64,000 nucleotides of DNA, from positions 124,001 to 188,000 of the forward strand of contig JACKFE010000003.1 of assembly GCA_020632635.1 (NCBI GenBank), given 5' to 3'. Of this stretch, positions 25,701 through 33,933 are shown one piece after another. Origin of the DNA: Nitrospiraceae bacterium. GTDB taxonomy: Bacteria > Nitrospirota > Nitrospiria > Nitrospirales > UBA8639. The stretch's first letter is position 1. The number at the start of each line of letters is the position of its first letter. Under the pieces are notes generated by a model. It ran no database searches. It worked only from the letters and a program-made list of their open reading frames with translations, and was not told where the DNA came from. The position numbers and the translations under genes were made by a program.

Positions 25701-26469
25701 GTTCTTCCATATAGGGCCGCATTTGCTTGGCGCCTAACGCACAATTAATGCCTACACTGAGAAGGTTGGCATGGGAAATGGAGTTCCAAAACGCTTCGAT
25801 CAGTTGACCTGACAAAGTCCGACCGCTTCGATCAGTGATCGTCACTGAAGCCATGATCGGAATGTTACGTTGAATTTCCTCACAATATTGGGCAATGGCA
25901 AAAAAAGCCGCCTTGGCATTAAGGGTGTCAAAAATTGTCTCAACAAGGAGAAGGTCTACTCCACCCTCTACGAGTCCCCTCACTTGGTCATAATAAGCAC
26001 CAGCCAAATCATCAAACGTCACCGCTCGAAACGCCGGATTATTTACATCCGGAGACATCGAGGCGGTACGATTGGTAGGTCCCAATGCTCCAGCTACCCA
26101 ACAAGTTCGGCCAGGCTGCGTTGCCTGCACCCGGGCGGCCGCACGCTTGGCAATCTGAGCCCCGGCCACATTCAGGTCATAGGCCAATGACTCCATTTGA
26201 TAATCAGCCAGGGAAATCGCATTCGAGTTAAAGGTATTGGTTTCAATAATATCTGCCCCCGCTTCAAGATATTGCACATGAATATCTTCAATAATTTGTG
26301 GCTGAGTGAGAGAAAGCAGGTCGTTATTTCCTTTTACATCACAGGAATGATCTTTAAACTGTGAGCCTCGAAAATCTGCTTCTTCCAATTGATATGTTTG
26401 AATCATCGTCCCCATGGCTCCATCCATGATAACGATCCGAGATTCAAGAATATCGTCTAATCCATTCAT
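22792..26469 (-). CDS. metH: Cobalamin-dependent methionine synthase MetH
   Basis: A 1225-residue enzyme that transfers a methyl group from methyltetrahydrofolate to homocysteine through cobalamin. All four modules are visible in order. The homocysteine domain starts with VIMDGAMGTMIQ and ends with zinc ligands at GGCCGSTPDH. The folate domain contains FVNIGERTNVTGS. The B12 cap and binding domain has GDVHDIGKNI (cobalt-ligand His near 752). The C-terminal AdoMet reactivation domain ends with a Gly-rich, Tyr-rich region (EKGIGIQLTESYAMYPAAS). The length matches E. coli MetH. The upstream gap of about 130 bases shows no SAM or B12 riboswitch that I can recognise. It fits the B12-dependent chemistry nearby. 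Confidence 0.97.
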   Translation of the reverse strand: MNGLDDILESRIVIMDGAMGTMIQTYQLEEADFRGSQFKDHSCDVKGNNDLLSLTQPQIIEDIHVQYLEAGADIIETNTFNSNAISLADYQMESLAYDLNVAGAQIAKRAAARVQATQPGRTCWVAGALGPTNRTASMSPDVNNPAFRAVTFDDLAGAYYDQVRGLVEGGVDLLLVETIFDTLNAKAAFFAIAQYCEEIQRNIPIMASVTITDRSGRTLSGQLIEAFWNSISHANLLSVGINCALGAKQMRPYMEELAHVAPVYISCYPNAGLPNAFGGFDETPDRMGADLQDFASQGWLNIVGGCCGSTPDHIRAIAVAVKDYAPHKKTHVPRVTRLSGLEPLTIRPETNFVNIGERTNVTGSPKFAKLILSGNLEEALAIARQQVEGGAQIIDVNMDEGLLDSEKAMVEFLHLIGSEPDISRVPIMIDSSKWSVIEAGLKCIQGKGVVNSISLKEGEARFVEQARLIRRYGAAVVVMAFDESGQADSMERKVDICTRVYCLLTQQLDFPPEDIIFDPNILTVATGMEEHNAYAVNFIEATKRIKASLPFCKVSGGVSNISFSFRGNNVVREAMHSAFLFHAIKAGLDMGIVNAGQLAVYEEIPPDLLELVEDVLLNRRGDATERLVAFAETVKQQGRATVRDDVWRQGTVEERLSHALVKGLVEFIDADVEEARKKYPHPLKVIEGPLMDGMNIVGELFGAGKMFLPQVVKSARVMKKAVAYLLPFMEKEKSKTGVGTQGKILLATVKGDVHDIGKNIVGVVLACNNYEIIDLGVMVPCDKILEIARLKNVDIIGLSGLITPSLDEMVHNAREMAREGFTIPLLIGGATTSKAHTAVKIAPGYSNPVVHVLDASLAVNVVRKLMSPEDKVAFVQEVQEKQQKTREAYESKKTAKPLISLEEARKRRVCIDWERTVIPKPNFLGIKIIEDLSLNLLVPFIDWTPFFRAWELRGRHPQIFDDPVVGPKAKELFDDAQKLLRTIIDQKLLKAKGVYGFFPANSQQDDIMVYADEARLKADVVFHTLRQQTEKPPGEPNFALADFVAPLELGKADYIGGFAVTAGIGIEPLCQQFEQDHDDYHSIMVKALADRLAEAFAEWLHQKVRREWGYGQDEQYTYQELIQEKYQGIRPAPGYPACPDHTEKQSLFDLLQVEKGIGIQLTESYAMYPAASVSGLYFWHSQAKYFSVGKLREDQIQDYAQRKGMEVAEVERWLSPNVGYEPELS

Positions 26470-26597
26470 TCGTATAATCCTTTCCTCGTGTCAAAAAGTC
26501 CCTCTTGCAATTTTCACCAATTTATAATGTGTCTTCCTCCGGATATAATTTTGGGCCACTGTTCCTTGACTTCAAGGATTTTAGGGAAATAGGATAA

Positions 26598-27425
26598 ATG
26601 ATCAAGCTTGATCTTCTCTTTATGACATTTTCTCCCTTCACTTGTAAAAAACTTCCATGGGCTTTTATCCTGGCCTGCATTCTGTTTGATTTCCTTGGAG
26701 TCGCAAGCTTTCCTGGCCCTGCATATGCGGCCTCTTACTTTGAGGATGGCTTTCTGGGCCTCACACAAGAAGAACTTCGACAAAAATTAGGAGTGCCGAT
26801 GGCTGTCCGCTCGCGAAAAGCTGCGTTACGAGTATTCAGCTATTACTCTTTCCAGGAATGGCAAAAATACTTTAAAAGTTTGGTATCCCCCGAAAATGGG
26901 GAAGATGTTTATACATTTCAACGGGGAGCAACCAACGTCAGGTATTCATTTGTTTATACTCCGGACTTAAATGAAGGCAAGGACTTTCCGACTCTATATG
27001 TCCAACGATGCGAAATTGAATTTACGCCAGCAGTTCCGATAGACATGATTCCTTCACTGGTCCCAGAATTTCTCCCCTCCCGGGAGGTCTCTACCCCAGC
27101 TTTTCGATCTAATCTCTGGGTGTTACTATTCAAGGGGCCACCCGCATCGGAAACTCCTTTTATTGTCAAAGAACAGGGAAAGGAAAAATTTTCCTGGTCA
27201 CTGGCCTACCAAATGTTTTCCGTCAACGGCATCCCAGATCCACTCACCCTTCAAGCCTCAATTGATCGACTGGAAATTACCGCCCAAAGCCTACAGGTTG
27301 TCAAAGCTCGACAACGCTTAACTCACGAACCCATCCTGAATCCGTTCTCTCAAGAATTCCAACAACGCCCAGAAATTCTGCTCTCCCCTAAGAAAACCAT
27401 CCCCCTTCCCCAATATGAAGATTAA
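26598..27425 (+). CDS. Exported hypothetical protein
   Basis: A 275-residue protein with a hydrophobic signal segment (about 20-40) ending in AYA-AS, a good signal-peptidase I site. The mature protein has a mixed alpha/beta look, with a LTQEELRQKLGVPMAV helix that resembles the SmpA/BamE-type loop near its start. No catalytic motif is recognised. It is divergent from metH, with a gap of about 130 bases. The ATG at 26622 is an alternative start. It is probably periplasmic or outer-membrane associated. Confidence 0.6.
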   Translation: MIKLDLLFMTFSPFTCKKLPWAFILACILFDFLGVASFPGPAYAASYFEDGFLGLTQEELRQKLGVPMAVRSRKAALRVFSYYSFQEWQKYFKSLVSPENGEDVYTFQRGATNVRYSFVYTPDLNEGKDFPTLYVQRCEIEFTPAVPIDMIPSLVPEFLPSREVSTPAFRSNLWVLLFKGPPASETPFIVKEQGKEKFSWSLAYQMFSVNGIPDPLTLQASIDRLEITAQSLQVVKARQRLTHEPILNPFSQEFQQRPEILLSPKKTIPLPQYED

Positions 27426-27429
27426 CTAT

Positions 27430-27828
27430 TTATTGCCCGAATCGCAGATCTCGAATGTCTGAGATTAACAGATATCCCTCTCCCCATTGTTGAGGATCAT
27501 ATAAATCCCAAACTCCTTGATTTGGTTCAGGCTTTAATCGGATCCCCCAATTTCCCCCATATACTAAAAAACTGATGCCAGCCCCTGAATCCTCGACTGG
27601 TTGAGCAGAAGCCGGCCCTAGCGAATTCTCCGGATCATCACACCAGCCTGTGACGGTACACCATTCCCCTTCAGAAATTCGATCAAAATATTTGACATGT
27701 GTGACAATCCTAGCTGGCCCCACCTCCTGAAAATGAAGAAAGTATGAACCCTCAAAATTGGGATTGCATTCAACTTCCAAGAACACGGGAAATCCTTTCT
27801 TGACCCTATAAGAAATCCACTGATACAC
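27430..27828 (-). CDS. Hypothetical protein (132 residues)
   Basis: A soluble acidic protein with aromatic-rich beta segments and several Trp and Tyr residues. It has three Cys (two in TVTGWCDDPEN and VECNP) and no signal peptide. The frame begins at a GTG with a stop codon directly upstream. I recognise no family. It converges on the gene at 26598, ending 5 bases from it. Confidence 0.5.
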   Translation of the reverse strand: MYQWISYRVKKGFPVFLEVECNPNFEGSYFLHFQEVGPARIVTHVKYFDRISEGEWCTVTGWCDDPENSLGPASAQPVEDSGAGISFLVYGGNWGIRLKPEPNQGVWDLYDPQQWGEGYLLISDIRDLRFGQ

Positions 27829-27855
27829 TCCGTCAAACTTTACTAAAATAGCAAT

Positions 27856-28293
27856 ATGTTAACACATAACATCTCAAAAACAGCTCCGACTCCCAGGCAT
27901 CCCGATCAAGAAAATGCCAATACATTCACTAAGGGGAAAGGCGTATCATCACCCGTGAACACACCCATGCCCTTTCTCTGTCGACGCCCGGTTCGAGTCA
28001 CCCTTTATCTTTTTTTGGGCGCCTTTGCCCTTTGGACGATCGCTTGGGGTCTAATCCCTCGCTGGCTAGACCCGACCTTTGAGGAACACCTCAAAAATAA
28101 AAACGTCATGGTAGGCATGACACGCGAACAGGTCATGGATGCGTGGGGATCGCCCTATCAAATGAACGTGAGTTATACCGACAAGGGCATCAGACGAGAA
28201 GAATGGATTTATGAAGATTGGCTAGACGCCAGCACAATTAAACATCGCTATCTGTACTTTGAGGAAGGAAAGCTAACAGGCGGATGGCAATAG
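27856..28293 (+). CDS. SmpA/BamE-like membrane-anchored protein
   Basis: A 145-residue protein with a hydrophilic N-terminal leader, one hydrophobic segment (about 52-70) and a C-terminal domain. That domain opens with VMVGMTREQVMDAWGSPYQM, the hallmark of SmpA/BamE-type folds (also seen in small Tol/Lpp-associated proteins). It then continues with short strands to YLYFEEGKLTG. BamE helps the BAM outer-membrane assembly complex, but a lipobox is absent here. It is therefore a fold assignment only. Confidence 0.62.
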   Translation: MLTHNISKTAPTPRHPDQENANTFTKGKGVSSPVNTPMPFLCRRPVRVTLYLFLGAFALWTIAWGLIPRWLDPTFEEHLKNKNVMVGMTREQVMDAWGSPYQMNVSYTDKGIRREEWIYEDWLDASTIKHRYLYFEEGKLTGGWQ

Positions 28294-28335
28294 TTATGAT
28301 ATACATTTGAACAATCTTATAAATTTCCTAGTTAA

Positions 28336-28686
28336 CTATGGGGTTTCGGTAATCTGAGCCCGCCGCTCCTTTCCTCCCCCACCTGAAATAATTAATACTC
28401 GTTTCCATTCCCGAATTTGATAAATGCCCCAAGCTGAAGGTTTCCCCTGAAAAAATGCTTCGGGGTCTTCTCCCTTTGCACTAAGATAAGTAGGTTCGGT
28501 AAACCCTTCATCAAGCACATACTCCATGAGATTCTCTGTCGTCACTCCTTTTCCCCTAAGGACAATTTTACTTAAAAAATCCAAAATGGCATCGGGTTCG
28601 GCAAGATTCACTGGTTCCATAGTTTCAGCCTGATAATTTGTGTGATATAGTGACAGCGTATGAATATTCTTCGCCATCCAATCCAT
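28336..28686 (-). CDS. Hypothetical protein (116 residues)
   Basis: A soluble protein with a helical first half (LDFLSKIVLRGKG) and a basic, Gly-rich end (IISGGGGKERR). There is no recognised domain and no signal peptide. It lies convergent to the SmpA-like gene and divergent from the oxygenase-like gene. It could be a small regulator or an unrelated conserved protein. Confidence 0.5.
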   Translation of the reverse strand: MDWMAKNIHTLSLYHTNYQAETMEPVNLAEPDAILDFLSKIVLRGKGVTTENLMEYVLDEGFTEPTYLSAKGEDPEAFFQGKPSAWGIYQIREWKRVLIISGGGGKERRAQITETP

Positions 28687-28753
28687 CCTTCTGGATCGAA
28701 TGCCTTGTGAGCTCTCTTGGGTTTGATCTAGCTTTTATCGCCTGGTCTTGATC

Positions 28754-29503
28754 ATGACAAGAAAACTTTCCCCCGAACAATTTCGTGATCGTTTATTTGA
28801 CATTATCCGAAAAAAACACCATTGGGCCACACCATACATTAATAGCAATGCCGTCACCAAAGGGCAACTCAATATTTATTTTCATCAGGAATATGTGGTT
28901 TACATCAGAGACTTCGCCGTACTCTTAGCCCAGTCTCTAGGAAGGAACCCTACTTGGGAAGCCAGACGGGCTCTGGCCACAACCATTTATGAAGAAGAAA
29001 CTGGGGGGTTTTCCCTTGGAAAACCACACCAAGAACTTTTTCTACATATGATGAATGGACTTGGATTTGACCGAGCAGGTTTTCGAGATGTGGAACTATT
29101 AGCCCCAAGCCGAGTTTACAGGGAATGGCTGGACCAAATTTGCCGTGAAGAGGAATGGATGGTTAGCGCAGCTGTTCTCACCATTTTCATCAAGGGTAAC
29201 GCCAGTGATCCAGAAGAAGTCCTATACCCAAGACCAGCGCAAAACACCCAAGAAATTGAAGACATCATTCGTAAACATCCCCTCGTTCAACACCAATGCC
29301 TTACCCATGAGTTTATGGATTATATTCGTGCCCAATATATGTTTGCCCCAGGGTCCCGAAAAATCATGTATGACATGATCACCCATCATACGGAAGAGGC
29401 TGCACAACAACAACAGGTCTTACTCATTCTTGAAGATACCATGAAGGTCTGGACTCGGTATCAAGATGGTATTGCCCGCGCATGTGGAATTCGGCATACC
29501 TAA
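28754..29503 (+). CDS. PqqC/TENA-like haem-oxygenase-fold protein
   Basis: A 249-residue all-helical protein of the haem-oxygenase-like superfamily (TENA/PqqC/CADD group, some of which are iron-dependent oxygenases). Typical patterns are visible: WATPYINSNAVTKGQL at the first helices, TTIYEEETGGFSLGKPHQELF (acid and His near the metal site), EEWMVSAAVLTIF, and the C-terminal HTEEAA. No pqqA, B, D or E gene is adjacent, so PQQ synthesis is not implied. The ATG at 28754 is used. The TTG at 28748 would add two residues. The substrate is unknown. Confidence 0.7.
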   Translation: MTRKLSPEQFRDRLFDIIRKKHHWATPYINSNAVTKGQLNIYFHQEYVVYIRDFAVLLAQSLGRNPTWEARRALATTIYEEETGGFSLGKPHQELFLHMMNGLGFDRAGFRDVELLAPSRVYREWLDQICREEEWMVSAAVLTIFIKGNASDPEEVLYPRPAQNTQEIEDIIRKHPLVQHQCLTHEFMDYIRAQYMFAPGSRKIMYDMITHHTEEAAQQQQVLLILEDTMKVWTRYQDGIARACGIRHT

Positions 29504-29560
29504 TAATCTCCAATTGACTCTATCCACTTTTCCACCCACGCATCCTTTATACTTGCCTGT

Positions 29561-30433
29561 ATGGCATCAATCTTATTCGACGAGACCAACAAGCCCATTT
29601 TCTTTGCATTGCAGCCTCTAGTAAAGGTGTCATTTCCCATTCTGACATGGGGTTTACGATTAGGAGCCCTAGCACTTGGGCTCTTTCATGTTCAATGTAC
29701 ATGGACTCCCGAAGTTACCACTTCAATTTTCACTAATGAGCAAGGAGAAGTGACCTTGCGTACCTCTGAGGCATTTCGAACCTCCCCCTCTCATCCTATA
29801 TCCCTTTCGACTCGGGTCATCAAAGACATGCTCAAGGACGTGAACTATCAACGAGAAGCTGGACTCCTTCAAGAACTTTTCAACTCACCATCCTCACAAT
29901 CCACCCCCGTATTTTCTCAAGCACAAATCGATTTTCTTACACCCCAAATTTCCTTGGCCTTATCTCAAGCAACCCCGGAAGAGTTTGTGGATTTTTCCTG
30001 CCTCGGGCAAAAATCTGGTGAGGCCACACTCAAAGGAAGTCTAGCGATATTCAGCCCTCACATTTTCTTCATAGCCATCGAGACCTCCAAGGATTCGTCC
30101 GGTGCTCCTTATGTTCTGCCCTCTCAACGAAACACGTTTCGAGAATTTGCCTCTATTGGCTTTGCCAATCCTAATGACATCGTGGCTATCTCAACTGTTC
30201 GAGGATTGATCGTTCCTCCTCACCATGCCCATTGGATAGCCATTAATTATGAAAATCTGATATCCGATCAGGGACAAGATCCATTCATCCCATCCGTCAG
30301 AGACAAAAAAATCAACTCCCCGGCCAAAGCAGTGCTTGAAGAGAACGATCTCAAAGAAGAAATAATCCGATTGCGTAGGAAGATTGAAATACAGAACGAA
30401 GAGCTTCAACAACTTAGAACTCCCGAACCTTAA
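29561..30433 (+). CDS. Exported hypothetical protein with C-terminal coiled coil
   Basis: A 290-residue protein with an N-terminal hydrophobic segment (about 22-43) ending in LFHVQC, which is close to but not a good lipobox. The middle has a DFSCLGQKSGEATLKG region, and the last 40 residues form a coiled-coil heptad stretch (KEEIIRLRRKIEIQNEELQQL). No domain is recognised. It converges on the exonuclease gene with a 6-base gap. Confidence 0.5.
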   Translation: MASILFDETNKPIFFALQPLVKVSFPILTWGLRLGALALGLFHVQCTWTPEVTTSIFTNEQGEVTLRTSEAFRTSPSHPISLSTRVIKDMLKDVNYQREAGLLQELFNSPSSQSTPVFSQAQIDFLTPQISLALSQATPEEFVDFSCLGQKSGEATLKGSLAIFSPHIFFIAIETSKDSSGAPYVLPSQRNTFREFASIGFANPNDIVAISTVRGLIVPPHHAHWIAINYENLISDQGQDPFIPSVRDKKINSPAKAVLEENDLKEEIIRLRRKIEIQNEELQQLRTPEP

Positions 30434-30439
30434 CTTCCA

Positions 30440-31165
30440 CTAACGATCTGGATCCACCAAGATGCATTCTACCTTGTTCAAAACCTCTTCAACCGACTTC
30501 ACCGCTCGATAGGTCATCCGGGAATAACAAGCATACGTTACATAGGTATCCTGCAAACAATATAAAGCCACTTCTTTTCGATCTTGCTTTTCCCACATAT
30601 CCGCTACCTGACAACCACTTCCAGACTTTGTCGGAACTTGTAACGCACGGGCCAAAACATCCAGCTTGACCCACCCTCTCATATCCCAATTACTCCAAAC
30701 GGCCATAGTATCGTATATGGGATCCATTCGGAATTTTGCTAAATTTAAATCAATTGAAGGTTTGACTTGATGGATGACCGACCGCTTTTTAAGGAATGGC
30801 AGATCAAACCCCAGTCCATTATGTGTAATCCACAAGGATGGGCGTATTTCCGCAATCTTACTCCAAAACCGCCGCAATAACTCGGCCTCATCTTCTCCAA
30901 ACCAGGCGAGCGCCTGCTGAGGTACCATGCCATCTGAAAAGACCAGCAAACCAATTACGATAATCCGGCTAAATGTTCCGTCAAAGGCTGATCGCTGATA
31001 CGCCTCATCTTCCTTTTGACGTTGTGCTTCATATTCTGAATAATCAAAAAGATCTGCAGGGGAACTAGCCAAGTCATGAGAACCGTCCTCTTTACCTAAT
31101 CCAACCAGAGCGTCCCAATGTTCCCTTGAAGTCATCAAAGTTTCTATGTCCAATACTACTTTCAT
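30440..31165 (-). CDS. Predicted 3'-5' exonuclease related to PolB proofreading domain
   Basis: A 241-residue DEDD-type nuclease-like protein. Motif I has the DIE acids (LDIETL, Asp6 and Glu8). Motif II is THNGLGFDLPFL, with Asn and Asp. Motif III is YCLQDTYVTYACY, with the last Asp. This pattern matches the predicted PolB-exo-like family (DNA_pol_B_exo2). It is third in a repair cluster behind the Nudix and mutY genes (gap 51 bases), so a role in DNA repair or quality control is suggested, although no experiment is implied. The inserted Trp-rich region (AVWSNWDMRGW) is normal for the family. Confidence 0.75.
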   Translation of the reverse strand: MKVVLDIETLMTSREHWDALVGLGKEDGSHDLASSPADLFDYSEYEAQRQKEDEAYQRSAFDGTFSRIIVIGLLVFSDGMVPQQALAWFGEDEAELLRRFWSKIAEIRPSLWITHNGLGFDLPFLKKRSVIHQVKPSIDLNLAKFRMDPIYDTMAVWSNWDMRGWVKLDVLARALQVPTKSGSGCQVADMWEKQDRKEVALYCLQDTYVTYACYSRMTYRAVKSVEEVLNKVECILVDPDR

Positions 31166-31216
31166 AAAGACCAGTAAAATTCACACTGTGAACAGAGTTA
31201 CAGCCGATCTCATATA

Positions 31217-31603
31217 TTAATCAGACACCTCGGCTTTGAGTGTTTCGATAATGACCTGATCTGCCTTAGGAAAAGAATAGGTCTCTAGTTGCTCTTTTCT
31301 CACCCAAAGCCATTCAACACAACCGATGGCTTGAGGAGTTCCTGAAACCACAGAACACCGAAAAACATGTAAGTTCACTGATTTTTCAGGATATTGATGG
31401 TTCACCTTCATGAAAAAAATAGGCGGACTGATCACAATACCTAATTCTTCCCAAATTTCTCTCTTCAAACATTCGGCAAGTGATTCCCCGTATTCCTGCT
31501 TACCCCCAGGAAATTCCCAGAATCCCTCCAAATGCGTGCCTGGCTTTCTTTTGGTAATCAACAGATTTCCATATTGCTCAATAAGTCCCACAGCTACGTT
31601 CAT
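31217..31603 (-). CDS. mutT: Nudix hydrolase, MutT-type
   Basis: A 128-residue Nudix protein. The Nudix box is complete (G-x5-E-x7-REuxEExGu, from GKQEYGE to REIWEELGI) and sits in the usual middle position. MutT-type enzymes hydrolyse 8-oxo-dGTP to keep it out of DNA. It lies between mutY (36-base gap) and the exonuclease gene. MutY in this cluster lacks its C-terminal MutT-like domain, so the gene could act beside it, though its catalytic box shows it is an active hydrolase. Substrate specificity is inferred from context. Confidence 0.85.
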   Translation of the reverse strand: MNVAVGLIEQYGNLLITKRKPGTHLEGFWEFPGGKQEYGESLAECLKREIWEELGIVISPPIFFMKVNHQYPEKSVNLHVFRCSVVSGTPQAIGCVEWLWVRKEQLETYSFPKADQVIIETLKAEVSD

Positions 31604-31639
31604 TGAAAGGAAATTTCTACAAAAAAAGTAAAGCTAGAA

Positions 31640-32326
31640 TTATGAAGAATACATTTGACAGATTTCACGCATTGGACAAATTAGACAGGTCGGTTTACGA
31701 GCCGTACACACCATCGCACCAAAATCCATGAGCGCCTGATTAAAATCATATCCCCGTCCACGTGGAATCAGCTTTTCTGATAAAATCCATAACTGATTTT
31801 TAAGTTTTTTAGGATCCCCCTCTCCAATAAACACACGGAAAAGAACTCGCATGACATTGGTATCCAATATGGGAGCGTCTTGGTTAAAGGCAAAAGATCG
31901 AATAGCCCCAGCAGTGTATCTACCAATACCCTTCATGGATAATAATTCAGCCTCCAGGCGGGGAATCGTCCCGCCATACCGCTCAACCGATTCACAAGCT
32001 ATTTCCCGCAATCGATAGGGCCGAATATTGTATCCCAACGGATACCAGGTTTTCCGAACTTCTTCGGGGGAAGCTTGGGATAAGGCCTGGATCGTAGGAT
32101 ATTTGGCCAAAAACTCATGAAACTTTGGAATCACCCGATCTACTTGGGTTTGTTGGAGCATGATTTCAGACACTAAGATTTTATAGGGATCCGAGGTCCT
32201 TCTCCATGGCAAATCTCGACCTGACTTTTCATACCAATGAAGCAAGCGCTTTTGAAATTTTTGTTTTTTAACTTTAGGAACCGTCACCTCTTTCCTTTGA
32301 TAACCCTTAAGAGTTGTCCTGGACAT
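31640..32326 (-). CDS. mutY: Adenine DNA glycosylase MutY lacking C-terminal domain
   Basis: A 228-residue helix-hairpin-helix glycosylase that removes adenine opposite 8-oxoguanine. The catalytic Glu54 (VSEIMLQQTQ), Asp155 (LDTNVMR) and the HhH motif MKGIGRYTAGA are present. The [4Fe-4S] Cys207, Cys214, Cys217 and Cys223 follow the usual C-x6-C-x2-C-x5-C. The protein ends right after the cluster, whereas typical MutY runs about 350 residues with a MutT-like domain for 8-oxoG recognition. It forms a cluster with a Nudix gene and an exonuclease gene. A classification as a short MutY-like glycosylase is possible. The catalytic core is intact. Confidence 0.88.
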   Translation of the reverse strand: MSRTTLKGYQRKEVTVPKVKKQKFQKRLLHWYEKSGRDLPWRRTSDPYKILVSEIMLQQTQVDRVIPKFHEFLAKYPTIQALSQASPEEVRKTWYPLGYNIRPYRLREIACESVERYGGTIPRLEAELLSMKGIGRYTAGAIRSFAFNQDAPILDTNVMRVLFRVFIGEGDPKKLKNQLWILSEKLIPRGRGYDFNQALMDFGAMVCTARKPTCLICPMREICQMYSS

Positions 32327-32877
32327 ATATTCCCTTTATTTTGATTTTGACTTCCAAATACTAACGCTAAAATTTAAAGTTTCACATGATATTTATCAAG
32401 TAAAAATAAATCATTGATATTCATAAAAAGCATGGATTGAATGACATTTACAAAGTAATGGTTTAATTTTAAACATGATTTAAAAAATCCAAAAATCTTA
32501 GGAGAATAGCGTGGACTTCACTGAAGTGCTTCCGTTAATGTTCCGCCATACTAAAACAGGCTTCATTTATATACCTTTTTCAATCTCCTTATTTTACACT
32601 TCATCCAATTCTATTATTCGGAAGGGATATTAACCCTCAGAAACGTGTAACTTACAACCCCTACCTTTCTCAATCGTAAGATTCCGGTGCCTTTGTCCTA
32701 CTATGCGGACGAATTCCGGTTTTGGTTGCATCCTGTGTATCGTAGCCCCCGACCAAGGGACTTACGAATCCATTCCTTTTCTCTTGAATTCAGAATATTA
32801 CGCCCTCTTTTATCCCCCATAAACCGTTTGGGTCTTTTCATTAAACCTTTCACTTTTCCATTAAAAGGAGACGATTC
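32327..32877. other. AT-rich intergenic region (about 550 bases)
   Basis: This stretch lies between divergent mutY and the methyltransferase gene. I see no tRNA, no clear RNA structure and no convincing gene. An open frame at 32687-32914 has composition unlike a protein and overlaps the methyltransferase start. It likely contains promoters for both sides. Its AT-richness is greater than its neighbours. Confidence 0.5.
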
Positions 32878-33831
32878 ATGTCCACAAAATCCATTCCACT
32901 GTCAGAAGTTCTGAAATCCGGTTTGTTGCCTGGGAAAAATTTCACATCTGAGGCTTCCGAGTACATAACATTTTTGGTTAACAAAGGAGGACCGGATCGA
33001 CAAGACTATTCATTACTTTCAGCCCTTTTAAACCTTTTTTCCGACACATCGATTAGGGAGCAAATTTCGCAGAATGAATGGAAGCAGATTCAAAATTCTT
33101 TTGGTGAGGCGTTATCTATTCAGACCATTCAGGGCTGGGCCTTTCATAAACCTCTTGGATATGCCGGTGACTTTAGGATTATTGACAAAATTTATACCTA
33201 TGAAGAGTCAGCAAACCCCCAGCTGGCCAAATGGGATCAATATTTTCACTCCCAAAAAGCCCCTCAAGCAGTGCGAAATCGACAATCGTATCTCCTAGAA
33301 CAAATCTGGCAAACTTCCCATGAACACCCAGCAATGAGCTCAATTCTCAACTTGGCATCTGGACCTGGTCGCGATATGCACGAAGCATTAAAGGTCATTG
33401 GGCCGGCCAAGGTATTCATTGATTGTGTAGACCAAGATATCCGCGCCATTGACTATGCAAAAAGCATTTGTCAAGACTTTCTGCCGCAAATACGATTCAT
33501 CCACAAAAATGTATTTAGATTCACGCCGGACAAATCATATGACCTTATCTGGTCCGCAGGGCTCTTTGATTACTTTAATGACCAGATATTCAAGCGCATC
33601 ATTAAACGGCTGAAAACATTTCTCAACCCAGGTGGTAAAATTGTGATTGGCAATTTCTCAGAAAACAATCCATCGCGTGGATATATGGAGTTATTTCACT
33701 GGAACCTTATTCACCGGAGCCCAGAACACTTACAACATCTCGCACATGACTGCGGTTTTACCATGAATCAGATACGAGTAGAACAAGAACCGGAAGGGAT
33801 CAATTTATTTTTGATTCTCTCCAACTCTTAA
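32878..33831 (+). CDS. Class I SAM-dependent methyltransferase, PhcB-like
   Basis: A 317-residue protein. The C-terminal two-thirds is a Rossmann methyltransferase with motif I ILNLASGPGRDMHEAL. An acidic VDQDIRAIDYA segment follows motif I, and SYDLIWSAGLFDYF is in the motif IV region. The N-terminal 110 residues carry FHKPLGYAGDFRIIDKIYT and the PQAVRNRQSYLLEQI helix, a layout shared with the Ralstonia PhcB family that makes 3-hydroxypalmitate methyl ester, a cell-density signal. That family resemblance is from memory and needs profile testing. A clean ribosome binding site (AAAAGGAG) precedes the ATG. The adjacent kinases on the other strand make a signalling role worth testing. Confidence 0.7.
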   Translation: MSTKSIPLSEVLKSGLLPGKNFTSEASEYITFLVNKGGPDRQDYSLLSALLNLFSDTSIREQISQNEWKQIQNSFGEALSIQTIQGWAFHKPLGYAGDFRIIDKIYTYEESANPQLAKWDQYFHSQKAPQAVRNRQSYLLEQIWQTSHEHPAMSSILNLASGPGRDMHEALKVIGPAKVFIDCVDQDIRAIDYAKSICQDFLPQIRFIHKNVFRFTPDKSYDLIWSAGLFDYFNDQIFKRIIKRLKTFLNPGGKIVIGNFSENNPSRGYMELFHWNLIHRSPEHLQHLAHDCGFTMNQIRVEQEPEGINLFLILSNS

Positions 33832-33933
33832 GGAAATGGATATTCTCGTTTTTCAGATATTTCAGGGGTAGCCTCTTTAATGGATGCTGTCATATGTTCT
33901 TGAACCCACAAGCCAAAATTCGTCCCCCTCCCC

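Noticed and set aside
26470..26597. A SAM or cobalamin riboswitch upstream of metH
   Set aside because: The gap is only about 130 bases and shared with a divergent gene. I did not see the conserved stems or the B12-box sequence.
28754..29503. PQQ biosynthesis cluster
   Set aside because: Only a PqqC-like fold is present. No pqqA, B, D or E candidates are nearby.
32687..32914. 75-codon frame before the methyltransferase
   Set aside because: It overlaps the real gene start in another frame, is rich in Pro and aromatic residues, and has no ribosome binding site.
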